Shown: in pieces, positions 49,315 to 58,778 of the stretch | Layout: each line of letters opens with the position of its first letter | Position numbering within the stretch: the stretch's first letter is position 1 | Assembly: GCA_009694185.1 (NCBI GenBank) | Contig: SHVR01000007.1 | Coordinates: 1-64,000 of the forward strand | Direction: 5' to 3' | Length of the DNA: 64,000 bases | From: Alphaproteobacteria bacterium | GTDB lineage: Bacteria; Pseudomonadota; Alphaproteobacteria; SHVR01 | Position numbers and translations under genes: made by a program | The notes under the pieces: generated by a model | Seen by the model: only the letters and a program-made list of their open reading frames with translations | Databases searched by the model: none | Told to the model about the DNA's origin: nothing

Positions 49315-50699
49315 GACGTCATTTCGATGGCGATAGGCGCCCTTCGCAGGGCCAGAACCATCTGGCGGAAGGCGTTGCCGCGCGCCTCGAACCCCGGCCA
49401 TTGGTCGAAAGACGCGCAAGCCGGCGACAACAGCACGACGGCGCCGTCTCGGCCGTCCCGCCGCGACCGCGCATGCGCCATGGCGACGGCGGTCGCGAGA
49501 TTGCCGGCGTTGCGGTGCGGCACATGACCGTCGAGCGCCTGGGCGAACGGCTCGGCGGCGGCACCCACCAGATAGGCCTCGACGATCCGCGCGTACCAGG
49601 GCTCTAGACCGCCGAGTCCGCCCGCTTTCGCAATGCCGCCGGCAATCCAATAGATGTTCTCGTAACAGTCGAGCGCTCGGGCGGTGGCCTCGGCATTCGT
49701 CGCCTTGCTGTCGTTGACGAACCGGACACCGTCGATGTTCGCCACCAATTCCTGGCGATGCGGCAGGCCCGGATAAGTGGCGAGATATTTGGCGATCGTC
49801 TCCGACGACAGGCCGAGCCGCCGGGCGATGGCATAGGCCATCGCGGCGTTCTGCCAATTGTGGCGGCCTGGCAGCGTCGCCACGCCGTTGAGGTCCATGG
49901 CTGGCTTGCCCCGGTCGTGCAGGATGCCGCCGGTCACGGTCACGTCCGCGGGCCCGCCCCCAACCGCGACGCGGGTGAGGTGCCGGCCGCCCGCCTGGCC
50001 GAGTGCCTCGGCGATGGCGCGTGTGTGGTCGTCGTCGGTCGCGATAATCGCCTCGCTTTGGCGACCCGCGCCCGCGAAGATCCGGCGCTTGGCCGTCACA
50101 TAACTCGCCATGCCGCCGTGCCGGTCCAGATGATCCGGGCTGATGTTGATCAGGCAAGCCATGTCGAACGAGGCCGTGGCGAGCAGCTCGAGCTGATAGG
50201 AGGAGAGTTCCAGAACGTAGATCTCGCCTTCGCCGAGCGGGCTGAGGCTGAGCGCGGGTGGCCCGAGATTGCCGCCGGCGGCGGCGCGCACGCCGCTGGC
50301 GATGAGAATATGGGCGGCCAATGCCGTCGTGGTGGACTTGCCATTGGTGCCGGTAATGGCGACGAAGGTTGCCGCCGGTTGCGCCTGCGCCAGCAGTTCG
50401 ATGTCGCAAATGACCTCGGCTCCGGCTCGCCGGGCGGCCACCGCGACGGGATGGGGCGTCGGCAATGTGTGCGAAATGCCGGGACTCCAGACCAGGGTCT
50501 TGCTGGTCGCCCACGCGCATGTCCCTAAATCGACGAGGGGGATGTTCTCGGCCGCGGCCGCCTGGCGGCGCGGCGGATCGTCGTCCCAGGCCCAAACCTC
50601 GGCGCCGGTCGCCATCAGCGCCTTGGCGGTGGCCAAGCCCGACCGGCCAAGACCCATGACCGCGACACGCAAGCCGGAATATGCCGTGAGGTCGATCAC
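49311..50699 (-). CDS. murD: UDP-N-acetylmuramoylalanine-D-glutamate ligase, 462 aa
   Basis: MurD adds D-Glu. VAVMGLGRSGLATAKAL near residues 12-28 binds the substrate nucleotide; ATP loop GTNGKSTT is at 117-124; LELSSYQLE, NISPDHLDRHGG, and VRFVNDSKATNAEA follow. Translation is assigned to a GTG start (MIDLTAYSG) preceded by a GAGGTGAG site; an extension upstream would run into mraY. It is linked to ftsW by an ATGA overlap. Confidence 0.95.
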   Translation of the reverse strand: MIDLTAYSGLRVAVMGLGRSGLATAKALMATGAEVWAWDDDPPRRQAAAAENIPLVDLGTCAWATSKTLVWSPGISHTLPTPHPVAVAARRAGAEVICDIELLAQAQPAATFVAITGTNGKSTTTALAAHILIASGVRAAAGGNLGPPALSLSPLGEGEIYVLELSSYQLELLATASFDMACLINISPDHLDRHGGMASYVTAKRRIFAGAGRQSEAIIATDDDHTRAIAEALGQAGGRHLTRVAVGGGPADVTVTGGILHDRGKPAMDLNGVATLPGRHNWQNAAMAYAIARRLGLSSETIAKYLATYPGLPHRQELVANIDGVRFVNDSKATNAEATARALDCYENIYWIAGGIAKAGGLGGLEPWYARIVEAYLVGAAAEPFAQALDGHVPHRNAGNLATAVAMAHARSRRDGRDGAVVLLSPACASFDQWPGFEARGNAFRQMVLALRRAPIAIEMTS

Positions 50700-50704
50700 C
50701 GGGC

Positions 50705-51793
50705 TCACCTCAGCTTGAGCGTGGAAAGCCCGGCGAGCGCCAGCACCATGGCGATGATCCAGAAGCGGATCACGATGGTCGGCTCGGCCCAGCCTTTCTG
50801 TTCGAAATGATGATGCAACGGCGCCATGCGGAAGACACGCTTGCCGGTCAGCTTGAACGACAGCACCTGCACGATCACCGAGACGGTCTCGAGCACGAAC
50901 AACCCGCCGATGATCGGCAGGACCAGCTCGTGCTTGGTCACGACGCTGATCGCGCCGATCGCGCCGCCAACGGAGAGCGATCCGGTATCGCCCATGAATA
51001 TCATGGCGGGCGGCGCGTTGAACCAGAGGAAGCCGAGGCTCGCGCCGACGAGTGCCCCACAGAAGACCGCCAGCTCGCCGGAGCCGGGCACATGATGGAT
51101 CTGAAGATAATTGGCGAAGATGGCATTGCCGACCAGATAGGCGATCAGCGCGAAGGAGCCGGCGACGATCATCACCGGCACGATGGCGAGACCGTCTAAC
51201 CCGTCGGTCAGGTTCACGGCGTTCGATGCCCCGGTCATCACCAATATGGCGAGCGGCAGGAACATCCAACCGAGGTCGATCAGGACCGACTTGAAGAACG
51301 GCACGGCGAGGCTGGTCGAGAGCGGTTCGCGCATGATCCAGACGATCAGCACGCTCGCCACCAGGCTGATCGCGACCTGGGCGGCGAGCTTGACGCGGCC
51401 CGACAGCCCCTTGCTGTCGCGCTTGGTCACCTTGAGGTAATCGTCCGCGAAGCCGATGGCGCCGAATCCCAGTGTGACGAGCAGCACCGTCCAGATATAG
51501 CCGTTGGCAAGATCCGCCCAGAGCAGCGTGCTCACCACCAGCGCCAGAAGAATAAGCGCGCCGCCCATGGTCGGCGTGCCGGATTTGCGCACAATATGAT
51601 CGGCGGGGCCGTCGATCCGGATCGGCTGGCCGCCCTGCTGGCGGGCGCGCAGCAGGCCAATGAGGCGCGGGCCGAGAAGGAAGCTGACGAACAGCGCGGT
51701 CACCACGGCGCCGCCCGAGCGGAATGTTAGATAACGGAACAGGTTCAGGAAACCAAGTTCGTCGGACAGCGGGAACAGCAGGTTATAGAGCAT
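50705..51793 (-). CDS. mraY: Phospho-N-acetylmuramoyl-pentapeptide transferase, 362 aa
   Basis: MraY forms lipid I by moving phospho-MurNAc-pentapeptide to undecaprenyl phosphate. About ten membrane helices; catalytic Asp motifs in GFADDYLKV, with [14 protein letters not shown] and the [18 protein letters not shown] segment near the C-terminus, all family-specific. The start MLYNLLFPL is standard for this family. The murF stop is 3 bp away. Confidence 0.97.
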   Translation of the reverse strand: MLYNLLFPLSDELGFLNLFRYLTFRSGGAVVTALFVSFLLGPRLIGLLRARQQGGQPIRIDGPADHIVRKSGTPTMGGALILLALVVSTLLWADLANGYIWTVLLVTLGFGAIGFADDYLKVTKRDSKGLSGRVKLAAQVAISLVASVLIVWIMREPLSTSLAVPFFKSVLIDLGWMFLPLAILVMTGASNAVNLTDGLDGLAIVPVMIVAGSFALIAYLVGNAIFANYLQIHHVPGSGELAVFCGALVGASLGFLWFNAPPAMIFMGDTGSLSVGGAIGAISVVTKHELVLPIIGGLFVLETVSVIVQVLSFKLTGKRVFRMAPLHHHFEQKGWAEPTIVIRFWIIAMVLALAGLSTLKLR

Positions 51794-51796
51794 GCT

Positions 51797-53221
51797 CTAG
51801 CCCCCGTTCGCCGCGTGGCGAAGCGGCGGTCTGGGCTGGGCCTGCGTCTGGACGATGTGGTGCATGCCCGTGCCAAGCGAGCCCTTGACCATGACCACGT
51901 CACCCGGACGCAGGGCGTCGAGCAGCAACGGGGCGAGGATCTTGGCGTTGCCCGCGTGCCCGCCGCGTTGGCGGGCCGGCAATACGCCATAGAGCGATGC
52001 CATCAGCGGGCCGGCCGCGTAGACGAGGTCGATCGGCCGGGCCGCGAGATCGCGGCCCAGTTCCATATGGAGCGCCGGGCCATGCTCGCCGAGCTCCAGC
52101 ATGTCGCCAAGAACGGCGATGCGCCGGCCGTTCCCGGTCGGCCGCGACAAGGCGAGCACGTCGAAGGCCGCGCGCATGGACGCGGGATTGGCATTGTAGC
52201 TCTCGTCGATCACCTCGATCGTGCCTCCGTTCAGCGGCACCGGGAGGCGGCGCCCGCGCCCCGGCATCACTTCCAGGTCGCCAAGCTCGCGGGCAGCCCG
52301 TTCGACATCGCCCCCGAGCGCCTCGACGGTGGCGAGTGCCGCAAGGCTGTTGATGACCCAGTGGCGACCCGGGGGGCCCAATCGGTAGTCGATGGGCCGG
52401 CCCCGGATGGCGGCCCGTACACGGCTTCCGTCCGGGCCGAGGTCGCAATCGACGAGCCGGAAATCCGCATCGACTTCGGTGCCGAACGTGATCAGGTTCG
52501 CGATGTGGCGGCGGCTGGCGGCGGCGAGGCGCATAAAATGCGGGTTATCGGCGTTCAAGATCGCCGTTCCGCCCGCCTCGACGCCGGCGAAGATCTCGGC
52601 CTTGGCGTCGGCGATCTCCTCGACCGAGGCGAAGAACGCCAAATGCACCGGATCGACGGTGGTAATGACCGCGACGTGCGGCCTGACGAGGCGCGCGAGA
52701 GGCGTAATTTCGCCCGCATGGTTCATGCCGATTTCGAAGATGCCGTATCGCGCCGCCGGTGGCAGGCGGGCGAGGCTCTGCGGCACACCCCACTGATTGT
52801 TGAGACTACCCCGGCTCGCCGACGTAACACCCTGGCGCTCCAGCATGTGGCGGAGCGCTTCCTTGGTGCCGGTCTTGCCGACGCTGCCGGTCACGGCCAC
52901 GATCCGAGCCTCGGAGCGCGCCCGTGCGTCGGCGCCGAGGGCGCGTAAGGCCGCGAGGGTGTCGGCCACGATCAAGAGGGGGGCGCCGGCCGGCAGGTCC
53001 GGCGGGACGGTCGAGACCAAGGCGGCGCCGGCGCCCGCCGCGAAGGCCATGGCGACGAAGTCGTGTCCGTCGCCTTTATCGCCGGCGATGGCAACGAACA
53101 GATCGCCCGGCTCGATGGTCCGACTGTCGATCGAAACGCCCGTGGCACGCCACGCGGCCGTGCCGCGTCCACCCGTGGCGAGGGCCGCCTCCCGGTCGGT
53201 CCAGAGCGCGGGTTTCGTCAT
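51797..53221 (-). CDS. murF: UDP-N-acetylmuramoyl-tripeptide-D-alanyl-D-alanine ligase, 474 aa
   Basis: MurF adds D-Ala-D-Ala to the UDP-MurNAc tripeptide. The ATP loop reads TGSVGKTGTKE (111-121), a variant of the common SxGKTTTKE; the N-terminal substrate domain has GVSIDSRTIEPGDLFVAI; GIFEIGMNHAGEI and IDESYNANPASMRAA follow. Length is typical. Its ATG overlaps the murE stop (ATGA). Confidence 0.96.
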   Translation of the reverse strand: MTKPALWTDREAALATGGRGTAAWRATGVSIDSRTIEPGDLFVAIAGDKGDGHDFVAMAFAAGAGAALVSTVPPDLPAGAPLLIVADTLAALRALGADARARSEARIVAVTGSVGKTGTKEALRHMLERQGVTSASRGSLNNQWGVPQSLARLPPAARYGIFEIGMNHAGEITPLARLVRPHVAVITTVDPVHLAFFASVEEIADAKAEIFAGVEAGGTAILNADNPHFMRLAAASRRHIANLITFGTEVDADFRLVDCDLGPDGSRVRAAIRGRPIDYRLGPPGRHWVINSLAALATVEALGGDVERAARELGDLEVMPGRGRRLPVPLNGGTIEVIDESYNANPASMRAAFDVLALSRPTGNGRRIAVLGDMLELGEHGPALHMELGRDLAARPIDLVYAAGPLMASLYGVLPARQRGGHAGNAKILAPLLLDALRPGDVVMVKGSLGTGMHHIVQTQAQPRPPLRHAANGG

Positions 53222-54690
53222 GGCCCGCGATCCTCGGCACGGATCGCGGCGTCGACCCGCTGGATGGCGGCGCGGGCCTCGGTGGCATCGTCGAAGGGGC
53301 GCGTCTTGGCGCCGATGATTTGGCCCTGCTCATGTCCCTTGCCGGCGATCAGCAGGATGTCGCCCAGCCGGAGCCGGGCCACGGCGTCCTCGATCGCGGT
53401 CGCGCGATCGGCAATCTCCTCGGCTTCCGGGCAGGCGGCGCGAATGGCGGCGCGAATGACGGCCGGATCCTCGCCGCGCGGATTGTCGTCGGTCACGATC
53501 ACTTGGTCGGCGAGGCGCCGGGCGATCTCGCCCATCATCGGCCGCTTGCCCTGGTCCCGGTCGCCGCCACAACCGAACAGCGCGATCAGTCGTCCGCGAC
53601 AGTGTGGGCGCAAGGTTTCGAGGACCGCCGCCAGGGCATCGGGCTTATGGGCATAGTCGACGAAGACCGCCGCCCCGTTGGTCAGGCGGCCGACCAGTTC
53701 GAGGCGGCCGCGCACGCCGGAAAGCATCTCGACCTGGGCGAAGGCGTCGTCGATCGACCCGCCGGTGGCCGCCACGATCCCCACTGCCGCAAGCGCGTTC
53801 TGGGCCTGAAACACGCCGAGCAGCGGCAGGCGCACTTGGCGGCGATGGCCGAACAGCGTGGCGGACATCACTTGGCCGTCCGCGTCCGGCAGCAACGCCT
53901 CGAGGCGAAGCTCGGCGCCCTTCCAGCCATAGCTCCACACCTGGTGCCCGGCCCGCCGGCACAGATCGGCGGCGCCTGCGACGGCGACGTTGTCGGCGTT
54001 CAAGAGGGCGATGCCGCCAGGCGCCATGACGGTGTGGAAGAGGCGGAGCTTGGCGGCAAGATAGGCGTCGGCGTCGGTGTGATAGTCGAGATGGTCGCGG
54101 CCGAGCCCGGTAAAGGCAGCGGCGGCGAGTGTCACGGCATCCAAGCGGCATTGGTCGAGCCCGTGGCTCGACGCTTCGATCGCCACATGGTCGATGCCAT
54201 GCGCCGCGAGCCGGGCCAGATCGCGATGCAGGGCGACGGGATCCGGCGTGGTGAGCGCGCCGTCGCGCTGAAAGCCCGGGCCGACGGCACCGAGCGTGCC
54301 GAGGCTCGCGGCCGGGCAGCCCAACGCTTCCCAGAGCCGCCGGGCGAATGTCACGACCGAGGTCTTGCCGCTGGTTCCCGTGACGGCGGCGATGCGGCGT
54401 GGCTGGTGGCCGTAGAACGCGGCCGCGAGCAAGGCAAGCCGGCGGCGCGGATTGGCGTCTTCGATCAGGGCGACGTGAGGCGGCAGGTCTTGGCGATGCG
54501 GCCCCGGCGCCAGAAGCACGGCCGAAGCGCCCCGCCGGACGGCATCTTGGATATAGCTTCGCCCATCCCGCGCCTTGCCGGTGAGGGCGGCGAATAGATA
54601 ACCCGGCCGGACGGCGCGCGAATCCGCGGTGAGACCGAGCAGCGCCGGCTCGGCGGGCGTTGGATGGGTCGTCGCCAGGTGCGCGCTCAT
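53218..54690 (-). CDS. murE: UDP-MurNAc-L-alanyl-D-glutamate-2,6-diaminopimelate ligase, 490 aa
   Basis: MurE adds meso-diaminopimelate, as expected for a Gram-negative wall. The specificity motif DNPRGEDP (the DNPR type used for meso-DAP) is present near residue 395; the ATP loop TGTSGKTS is at 104-111; TADSRAVRPGYLFAAL and EASSHGLDQ are also visible. The start was set at MSAHLATT, 4 bases after the ftsI stop; an ATG ten codons earlier would overlap ftsI by 26 bp and is less likely. Confidence 0.94.
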   Translation of the reverse strand: MSAHLATTHPTPAEPALLGLTADSRAVRPGYLFAALTGKARDGRSYIQDAVRRGASAVLLAPGPHRQDLPPHVALIEDANPRRRLALLAAAFYGHQPRRIAAVTGTSGKTSVVTFARRLWEALGCPAASLGTLGAVGPGFQRDGALTTPDPVALHRDLARLAAHGIDHVAIEASSHGLDQCRLDAVTLAAAAFTGLGRDHLDYHTDADAYLAAKLRLFHTVMAPGGIALLNADNVAVAGAADLCRRAGHQVWSYGWKGAELRLEALLPDADGQVMSATLFGHRRQVRLPLLGVFQAQNALAAVGIVAATGGSIDDAFAQVEMLSGVRGRLELVGRLTNGAAVFVDYAHKPDALAAVLETLRPHCRGRLIALFGCGGDRDQGKRPMMGEIARRLADQVIVTDDNPRGEDPAVIRAAIRAACPEAEEIADRATAIEDAVARLRLGDILLIAGKGHEQGQIIGAKTRPFDDATEARAAIQRVDAAIRAEDRGP

Positions 54691-54694
54691 GCCG

Positions 54695-56446
54695 TTACCG
54701 TCCCGCGCCAGGCCGGCCATTCGCCGCCATCAGCGCGCCGCCCCGGTCCGGTACGGCGTCGAGAGGCGCCGGCTCGATGCCGAGCAGCGGCGCCATGCGG
54801 GCGATGACCTGGTGAATGATTGGCGCCGCCACCCAGCCACCGGTCGCGTAGCCCATGGTTTCCTTGATGCCGTGTGGTTCGTCGACCATGACCAGGACGA
54901 CATAGCGCGGCGCCTGGGCCGGGAAGGCACCGACGAACGACGACAACAGCGCCTTGCGCTTGTAACCGCCATGGGCACCCACCTTCTCGGCGGTGCCGGT
55001 CTTGCCGGCGACGAAATAGCCCGGTACCTCGGCCTTCTTGCCGGTCCCTTGCGTGACGACAAGCCGCATCAGGGTCCGCATCTGCTCCGAGGTCTGGGCC
55101 TTGAGGACTTGCCGGCCAGCCACCGGCCCGTCCGGAGCGCGCTTGAGGAGCGTCGCCGGGCGCAATATGCCGCCATTGACCAGGGCGGCAACACCGTTCG
55201 CCATCTGCAGCGGACTGACCGACAGGCCGTGTCCGAAGGCGATGGTCATGGTGTTGATTTCGCGCCAGGGCGACGGCACCAGCGGCGCGCCCACCTCCGG
55301 CAGCTCGATGCTTGGCGCTTGGAGCATCTGGAAACGCTTGAGAAACGCTTTCTGCCCTTCGGTGCCCACGTCGAGGGCCATGCGCACGGCGCCGATATTG
55401 GAGGAATAGACGATGATCTCCGGCACCGTGAGCCAGCGATTCTTGCCCTTGTAGTCGCTGATGGTGAAGCGGCCGATCTGGATCGGGCGGCTCGCGTCGT
55501 AACCACGCGACAGCGTCGTGGTTCCGGCATCGAGCGCCATCGCCGCCGTAAACAGCTTGAAGGTCGACCCTTGCTCGTAGACGCCGAGCGTGATGCGATT
55601 GAAGCGGGCCTCCGGCGTTGCCGTCGCGGGTTCGTTCGGTTCGAAGTCGGGCAGCGAGACCAATGCCAGCACCTCGCCGGTCTCGGCGTCCAACACCAGG
55701 CCCGCCGCGCCCTCGGCGCTGAAGCGCCGCTGGGCGGCCAGCAATTCCTCACGCAGAACATGCTGAACACGAATATCAAGCGATAGCTCGACCGGCTCGC
55801 CCTTGGTCTTCAGCCGATCGTCGAGTTTCAACTCGACGCCGCCGAGGCCCTTATTGTCGATATCGGTGAAGCCCACCACATGCGCCGCCAGGCTGCCTTG
55901 CGGATAGACCCGTTGATCCTCGCGGCGGAAATAGAAACCGGGCAGCCCCAGGCGGTTGACCTCATATTGCTGTTGCGGCGTGAGCTTGCGGCGCACCCAG
56001 ATGAAGGTGCGGCCGGATTGCAGGTTGAGGGTGAGCGCTGGGGCGTTGATCTCCGGTAGGACCCGGGCAAGCTTGCGGGCGTCGGCGTCGGCGTCGTCAA
56101 CTTCATGGGGATGGGCATAGAGCGACTGGGTTGCGAGGCTGGTGGCGAGCAAGTGGCCGTTGCGGTCGACGATGGCGGCCCGGTCGACCGCCCTGACAGG
56201 CGCCCCCACGATACGGCTACCGCGCGGCTCGTCGGCCGGCTGCAGGACGACCACCTCGAGAAGCTTGAAGGCGAGCGCCGCAAACGCGATGACGAACAAT
56301 GCCACGCCAAGCACGACGCGATTGTGGGCCACTTCCAACGCTTGATTGTTGCGACGCGGTGGCTCCACCCGACCCGGGGCCGCGGGATGCAGCACCGTCG
56401 GCAAGGGTGACCGTTGCGGCTTGTCCTTGCGGCGCAGGCGGATCAT
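54695..56446 (-). CDS. ftsI: Septal peptidoglycan transpeptidase FtsI (PBP3), 583 aa
   Basis: Class B penicillin-binding protein, the septal transpeptidase. Active-site motifs are in order: STFK at 294-297 (nucleophile Ser294), SSN at 348-350 and KTGT at 482-485. One N-terminal membrane helix (about 43-68) follows a basic, Pro-rich cytoplasmic tail. The pedestal domain shows RAAIVDRNGHLLATS. It overlaps ftsL by 4 bp (ATGA) and is followed by murE after 4 bp. Confidence 0.96.
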   Translation of the reverse strand: MIRLRRKDKPQRSPLPTVLHPAAPGRVEPPRRNNQALEVAHNRVVLGVALFVIAFAALAFKLLEVVVLQPADEPRGSRIVGAPVRAVDRAAIVDRNGHLLATSLATQSLYAHPHEVDDADADARKLARVLPEINAPALTLNLQSGRTFIWVRRKLTPQQQYEVNRLGLPGFYFRREDQRVYPQGSLAAHVVGFTDIDNKGLGGVELKLDDRLKTKGEPVELSLDIRVQHVLREELLAAQRRFSAEGAAGLVLDAETGEVLALVSLPDFEPNEPATATPEARFNRITLGVYEQGSTFKLFTAAMALDAGTTTLSRGYDASRPIQIGRFTISDYKGKNRWLTVPEIIVYSSNIGAVRMALDVGTEGQKAFLKRFQMLQAPSIELPEVGAPLVPSPWREINTMTIAFGHGLSVSPLQMANGVAALVNGGILRPATLLKRAPDGPVAGRQVLKAQTSEQMRTLMRLVVTQGTGKKAEVPGYFVAGKTGTAEKVGAHGGYKRKALLSSFVGAFPAQAPRYVVLVMVDEPHGIKETMGYATGGWVAAPIIHQVIARMAPLLGIEPAPLDAVPDRGGALMAANGRPGAGR

Positions 56447-56883
56447 CGCACCGCCTGCCCCCGGGGCGGGGCCCGGGTGTAGGTGAGCGGCGGACTATCG
56501 TTGGGCGCGGTCGCGCCCGGCGGGAGGGCCTTGAGCGCGGTCGCGCCCGGCGGGAGGGCCTTGGCGGCGGGCGTGGGCGGCAACTCCGGCGCCGCCTGAT
56601 AGGCCCCCAAGCGCGCCGGCAGGTCGTCCGGTTTGATCATGCGGCCGGACTCGACCGGCACCAGGTGCAGATGGCGCGCATTCAGCGCCTGGATGCGGAC
56701 CGGCTGGGTCAAATAGGCCCATTCGGCCGTCAACACATGAATGGCGGCTTGGTCGGTGAGGATCGCCTGGCGGAGACGCCGGAGCTCGCGCTCGCGCTCT
56801 TCGGTCTGGTAGGCGATGCCGAACATGGCGGCCACGATCATGGCGGCGGCGACCAGCCAAAAGACGGTCATGCCGCGGATCAT
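56443..56883 (-). CDS. ftsL: Cell division protein FtsL, 146 aa
   Basis: Short bitopic protein of the FtsQLB complex. One membrane helix (TVFWLVAAAMIVAAMFGIAY, about residues 5-24) is followed by a coiled-coil (EERERELRRLRQAI, residues 27-65) and the conserved tail start AEWAYLTQPVRIQALNARHL. The C-terminal third is Pro/Ala-rich and contains a tandem KALPPGATA duplication. The start MIRGMTV overlaps the rsmH stop (ATGA). Position between rsmH and ftsI makes the identification firm despite low family conservation. Confidence 0.9.
   Translation of the reverse strand: MIRGMTVFWLVAAAMIVAAMFGIAYQTEERERELRRLRQAILTDQAAIHVLTAEWAYLTQPVRIQALNARHLHLVPVESGRMIKPDDLPARLGAYQAAPELPPTPAAKALPPGATALKALPPGATAPNDSPPLTYTRAPPRGQAVR
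56505..56564. repeat. 30-bp tandem duplication in the ftsL 3' end
   Basis: Two adjacent 30-bp units starting GCGCGGTCGCGCCCGG (56505 and 56535) are identical except for the last base. In frame they encode two copies of KALPPGATAL-like residues in the disordered FtsL tail. Confidence 0.92.
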
Positions 56884-57845
56884 GCCGCACCTGCCAGCAT
56901 GGCCGGCCAAGCGGGCTGGGCGGTGCGCGTGCCAACGCGCAAGCGCGCCGACCTGGCCCGGGGATTGCGGGTGATCTCGCCGGCACTCGGGCGTTGGGCG
57001 CGGCGGAACGGCAGCGTGAAGGAAGCGGGACGGCCCTCGGCCGCCGCGGGCAGATGGCGATAGCTTTCCAGCACCTCGCCCGAGCGTTCGCGCAGGAACG
57101 CTTTGACGACGCGATCCTCGAGCGAGTGAAAGGAGACGACGGCGAGCCGGCCACCCGGCGCCAGCAGCCGCTCGGCGGCGCCCAGGCCCGCCCGCAACTC
57201 GTCGATTTCCTCGTTCACGCTGATGCGGAGTGCCTGGAAGGTGCGGGTCGCGGGGTCGATGCCGTCACGGCTGCCGCCGGCGGCGCGCCGGACGATGTCG
57301 GCGAGTGCCAGGGTCCGTGTGATGGGCTGGGCGTCGCGCGCCTGCACGATGGCGCGCGCGATGCGGCGCGAGTGCCGTTCTTCGCCATGGCGCCAGACGA
57401 TGTCGGCGAGGGTCGTCTCGTCGAGGTTGTTGACCAGATCGGCGGCACTCGGCCCACTCGCGTCCATGCGCATGTCGAGCGGCCCGTCGAGACGGAACGA
57501 AAAGCCGCGCGCCGGATCGTCGAGTTGCGGCGAGGATACGCCGATGTCGAGCGCCACGCCGTCCACCTGCTCGACCCCACCCTCCCGAAGAATCCGGTCC
57601 ATGCTGCCGAAACGGCCGTGGCGCAAGGTCAGTCTGCCTTCAGCGGCGTCGGCGAGCGCTGTTCCCCGGGCAATCGCGGCCGGATCGCGGTCGATGCCCC
57701 AGACCCGGCAGCCAGCGGCGTCGAGGAGCGCCCGGCTGTAGCCGCCGGCGCCGAACGTGGCATCGACATAAATGCCGCCATCCTTGGCGCCGAGTGCGGC
57801 GACCACCTCATTCAGCATGACCGGGACATGGCGCTGGGCCGTCAT
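56880..57845 (-). CDS. rsmH: 16S rRNA (cytosine1402-N4)-methyltransferase, 321 aa
   Basis: RsmH (MraW) methylates N4 of C1402 in 16S rRNA. The N-terminus HVPVMLNEVVAALG, SAM motif DATFGAGGYSRALLDAAG near residues 28-45, GIDRDPAAI, GVSSPQLDDPARGFSF and the C-terminal RPSAGEITRNPRARSARLRVG are all family hallmarks. It lies second in the dcw operon, overlapping mraZ and ftsL by ATGA junctions. Confidence 0.97.
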   Translation of the reverse strand: MTAQRHVPVMLNEVVAALGAKDGGIYVDATFGAGGYSRALLDAAGCRVWGIDRDPAAIARGTALADAAEGRLTLRHGRFGSMDRILREGGVEQVDGVALDIGVSSPQLDDPARGFSFRLDGPLDMRMDASGPSAADLVNNLDETTLADIVWRHGEERHSRRIARAIVQARDAQPITRTLALADIVRRAAGGSRDGIDPATRTFQALRISVNEEIDELRAGLGAAERLLAPGGRLAVVSFHSLEDRVVKAFLRERSGEVLESYRHLPAAAEGRPASFTLPFRRAQRPSAGEITRNPRARSARLRVGTRTAQPAWPAMLAGAA

Positions 57846-58309
57846 GCGTGCCCCCCATTGCGGGCGGCGGGCAGAACGGTCAGGGTCAGCTTGTTCTCCC
57901 GGGCCCGGTCCAGAATGGTCCGCGAATGGCTGTCGTATCGCTGGGGGGCCCAGATCTGGAATGTCTTGCCTTGGCCGACGAAGACCGCCGTATCGACAAT
58001 GCCGGCATGTTGGCGGAGCCGTTCCGGCAGCAGGATGCGCCCCGTGCTGTCGAAGGCGAGCTCGACCGAGAGGGCGAACAAAGTGTTGTTCAGCAGGCGT
58101 TGCTGCTCCGAGAAACGGTCGAGTGCGGCGACCTGATCGCTCAATTCCTGCATATAGTCGGGTCCGCAGGCCTCGATGGCGGGGTCGGCGAACGACGGAA
58201 ACGCGACGATCCCCTGGTCGCGATGCTCACCCAGGGCCGCACGGAAGCGGGCCGGCAGGGATACCCGGCCCTTGCCATCTACTTTGTTGATAACGCTCGA
58301 CAAAAACAT
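57842..58309 (-). CDS. mraZ: Transcriptional regulator MraZ, 155 aa
   Basis: MraZ, first gene of the dcw operon, has two SpoVT/AbrB-like DNA-binding halves: VDGKGRVSLPARFR near residues 9-22 and FDSTGRILLPERLRQHAGI near 90-108. It forms ring-shaped oligomers and represses its own operon by binding TGGGN repeats. The start MFLSSVINK was chosen since it is the standard N-terminus; the frame extends 33 codons upstream without conservation. Confidence 0.95.
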   Translation of the reverse strand: MFLSSVINKVDGKGRVSLPARFRAALGEHRDQGIVAFPSFADPAIEACGPDYMQELSDQVAALDRFSEQQRLLNNTLFALSVELAFDSTGRILLPERLRQHAGIVDTAVFVGQGKTFQIWAPQRYDSHSRTILDRARENKLTLTVLPAARNGGHA

Positions 58310-58387
58310 CGCCACTGCGGCTAACCCATATGCCCGTCGTGGTTTTTCGCCGTCGGCCCAAATCATGGCCTTGCGGCCTCTCGAATT

Positions 58388-58428
58388 TGGGATTGAATGG
58401 GATAACATGGTATCTCATGCCTGGTCAA
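58388..58428 (-). promoter_or_regulatory. mraZ promoter with overlapping TGGGA repeats
   Basis: On the minus strand, TTGACC (58428-58423), a 17-bp spacer and TTATCC (58405-58400) form a promoter about 90 bases before mraZ. Overlapping it, the plus strand reads TGGGATTGAA, TGGGATAACA, TGGTATCTCA: three TGGNA units with exact 10-bp spacing at 58388, 58398 and 58408. This matches the TGGGN-N5 array bound by MraZ, though the motif strand here is opposite the mraZ coding strand. Confidence 0.6.
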
Positions 58429-58778
58429 CCCGCTGGAGGTTATTTTTAAGACGGCTCCAAATGTTCGCGGGGTATCCGGCGGCTCTCATTTACCAATACC
58501 AGGGTCAAGCAACAGTGTTCGCGCTAGACCTTTTGCTGGAACCATGCGGCAACAATGTGGCGAAGTAATTGTTCTTAATTTGTTCTAGATTGTAGCAAGT
58601 GTGCCGCTTGCGACCGGCTCGGCCGAAAAACCCGACCCCCGCGTTGCGAAAGTCGTTTCTACCGATCGAAGCCAATTTTGGGAGCGGGCAATTTTGGAAG
58701 CGGGATTGTCGACGGCGCGAGGGACGATTCCGCTGCCGCGGACAACGGTCGCGAGGGCGGCCGAACGGGAGGCAGACC
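58429..58778. other. Intergenic region between mraZ promoter and TauD gene
   Basis: About 350 bp with no convincing gene. It is relatively AT-rich between 58435 and 58610 (for example TTGTTCTTAATTTGTTCTAGATTG), which fits divergent upstream regions: the far part of the dcw promoter on one side and the TauD-family promoter on the other. No terminator-like hairpin was recognised. Confidence 0.5.
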
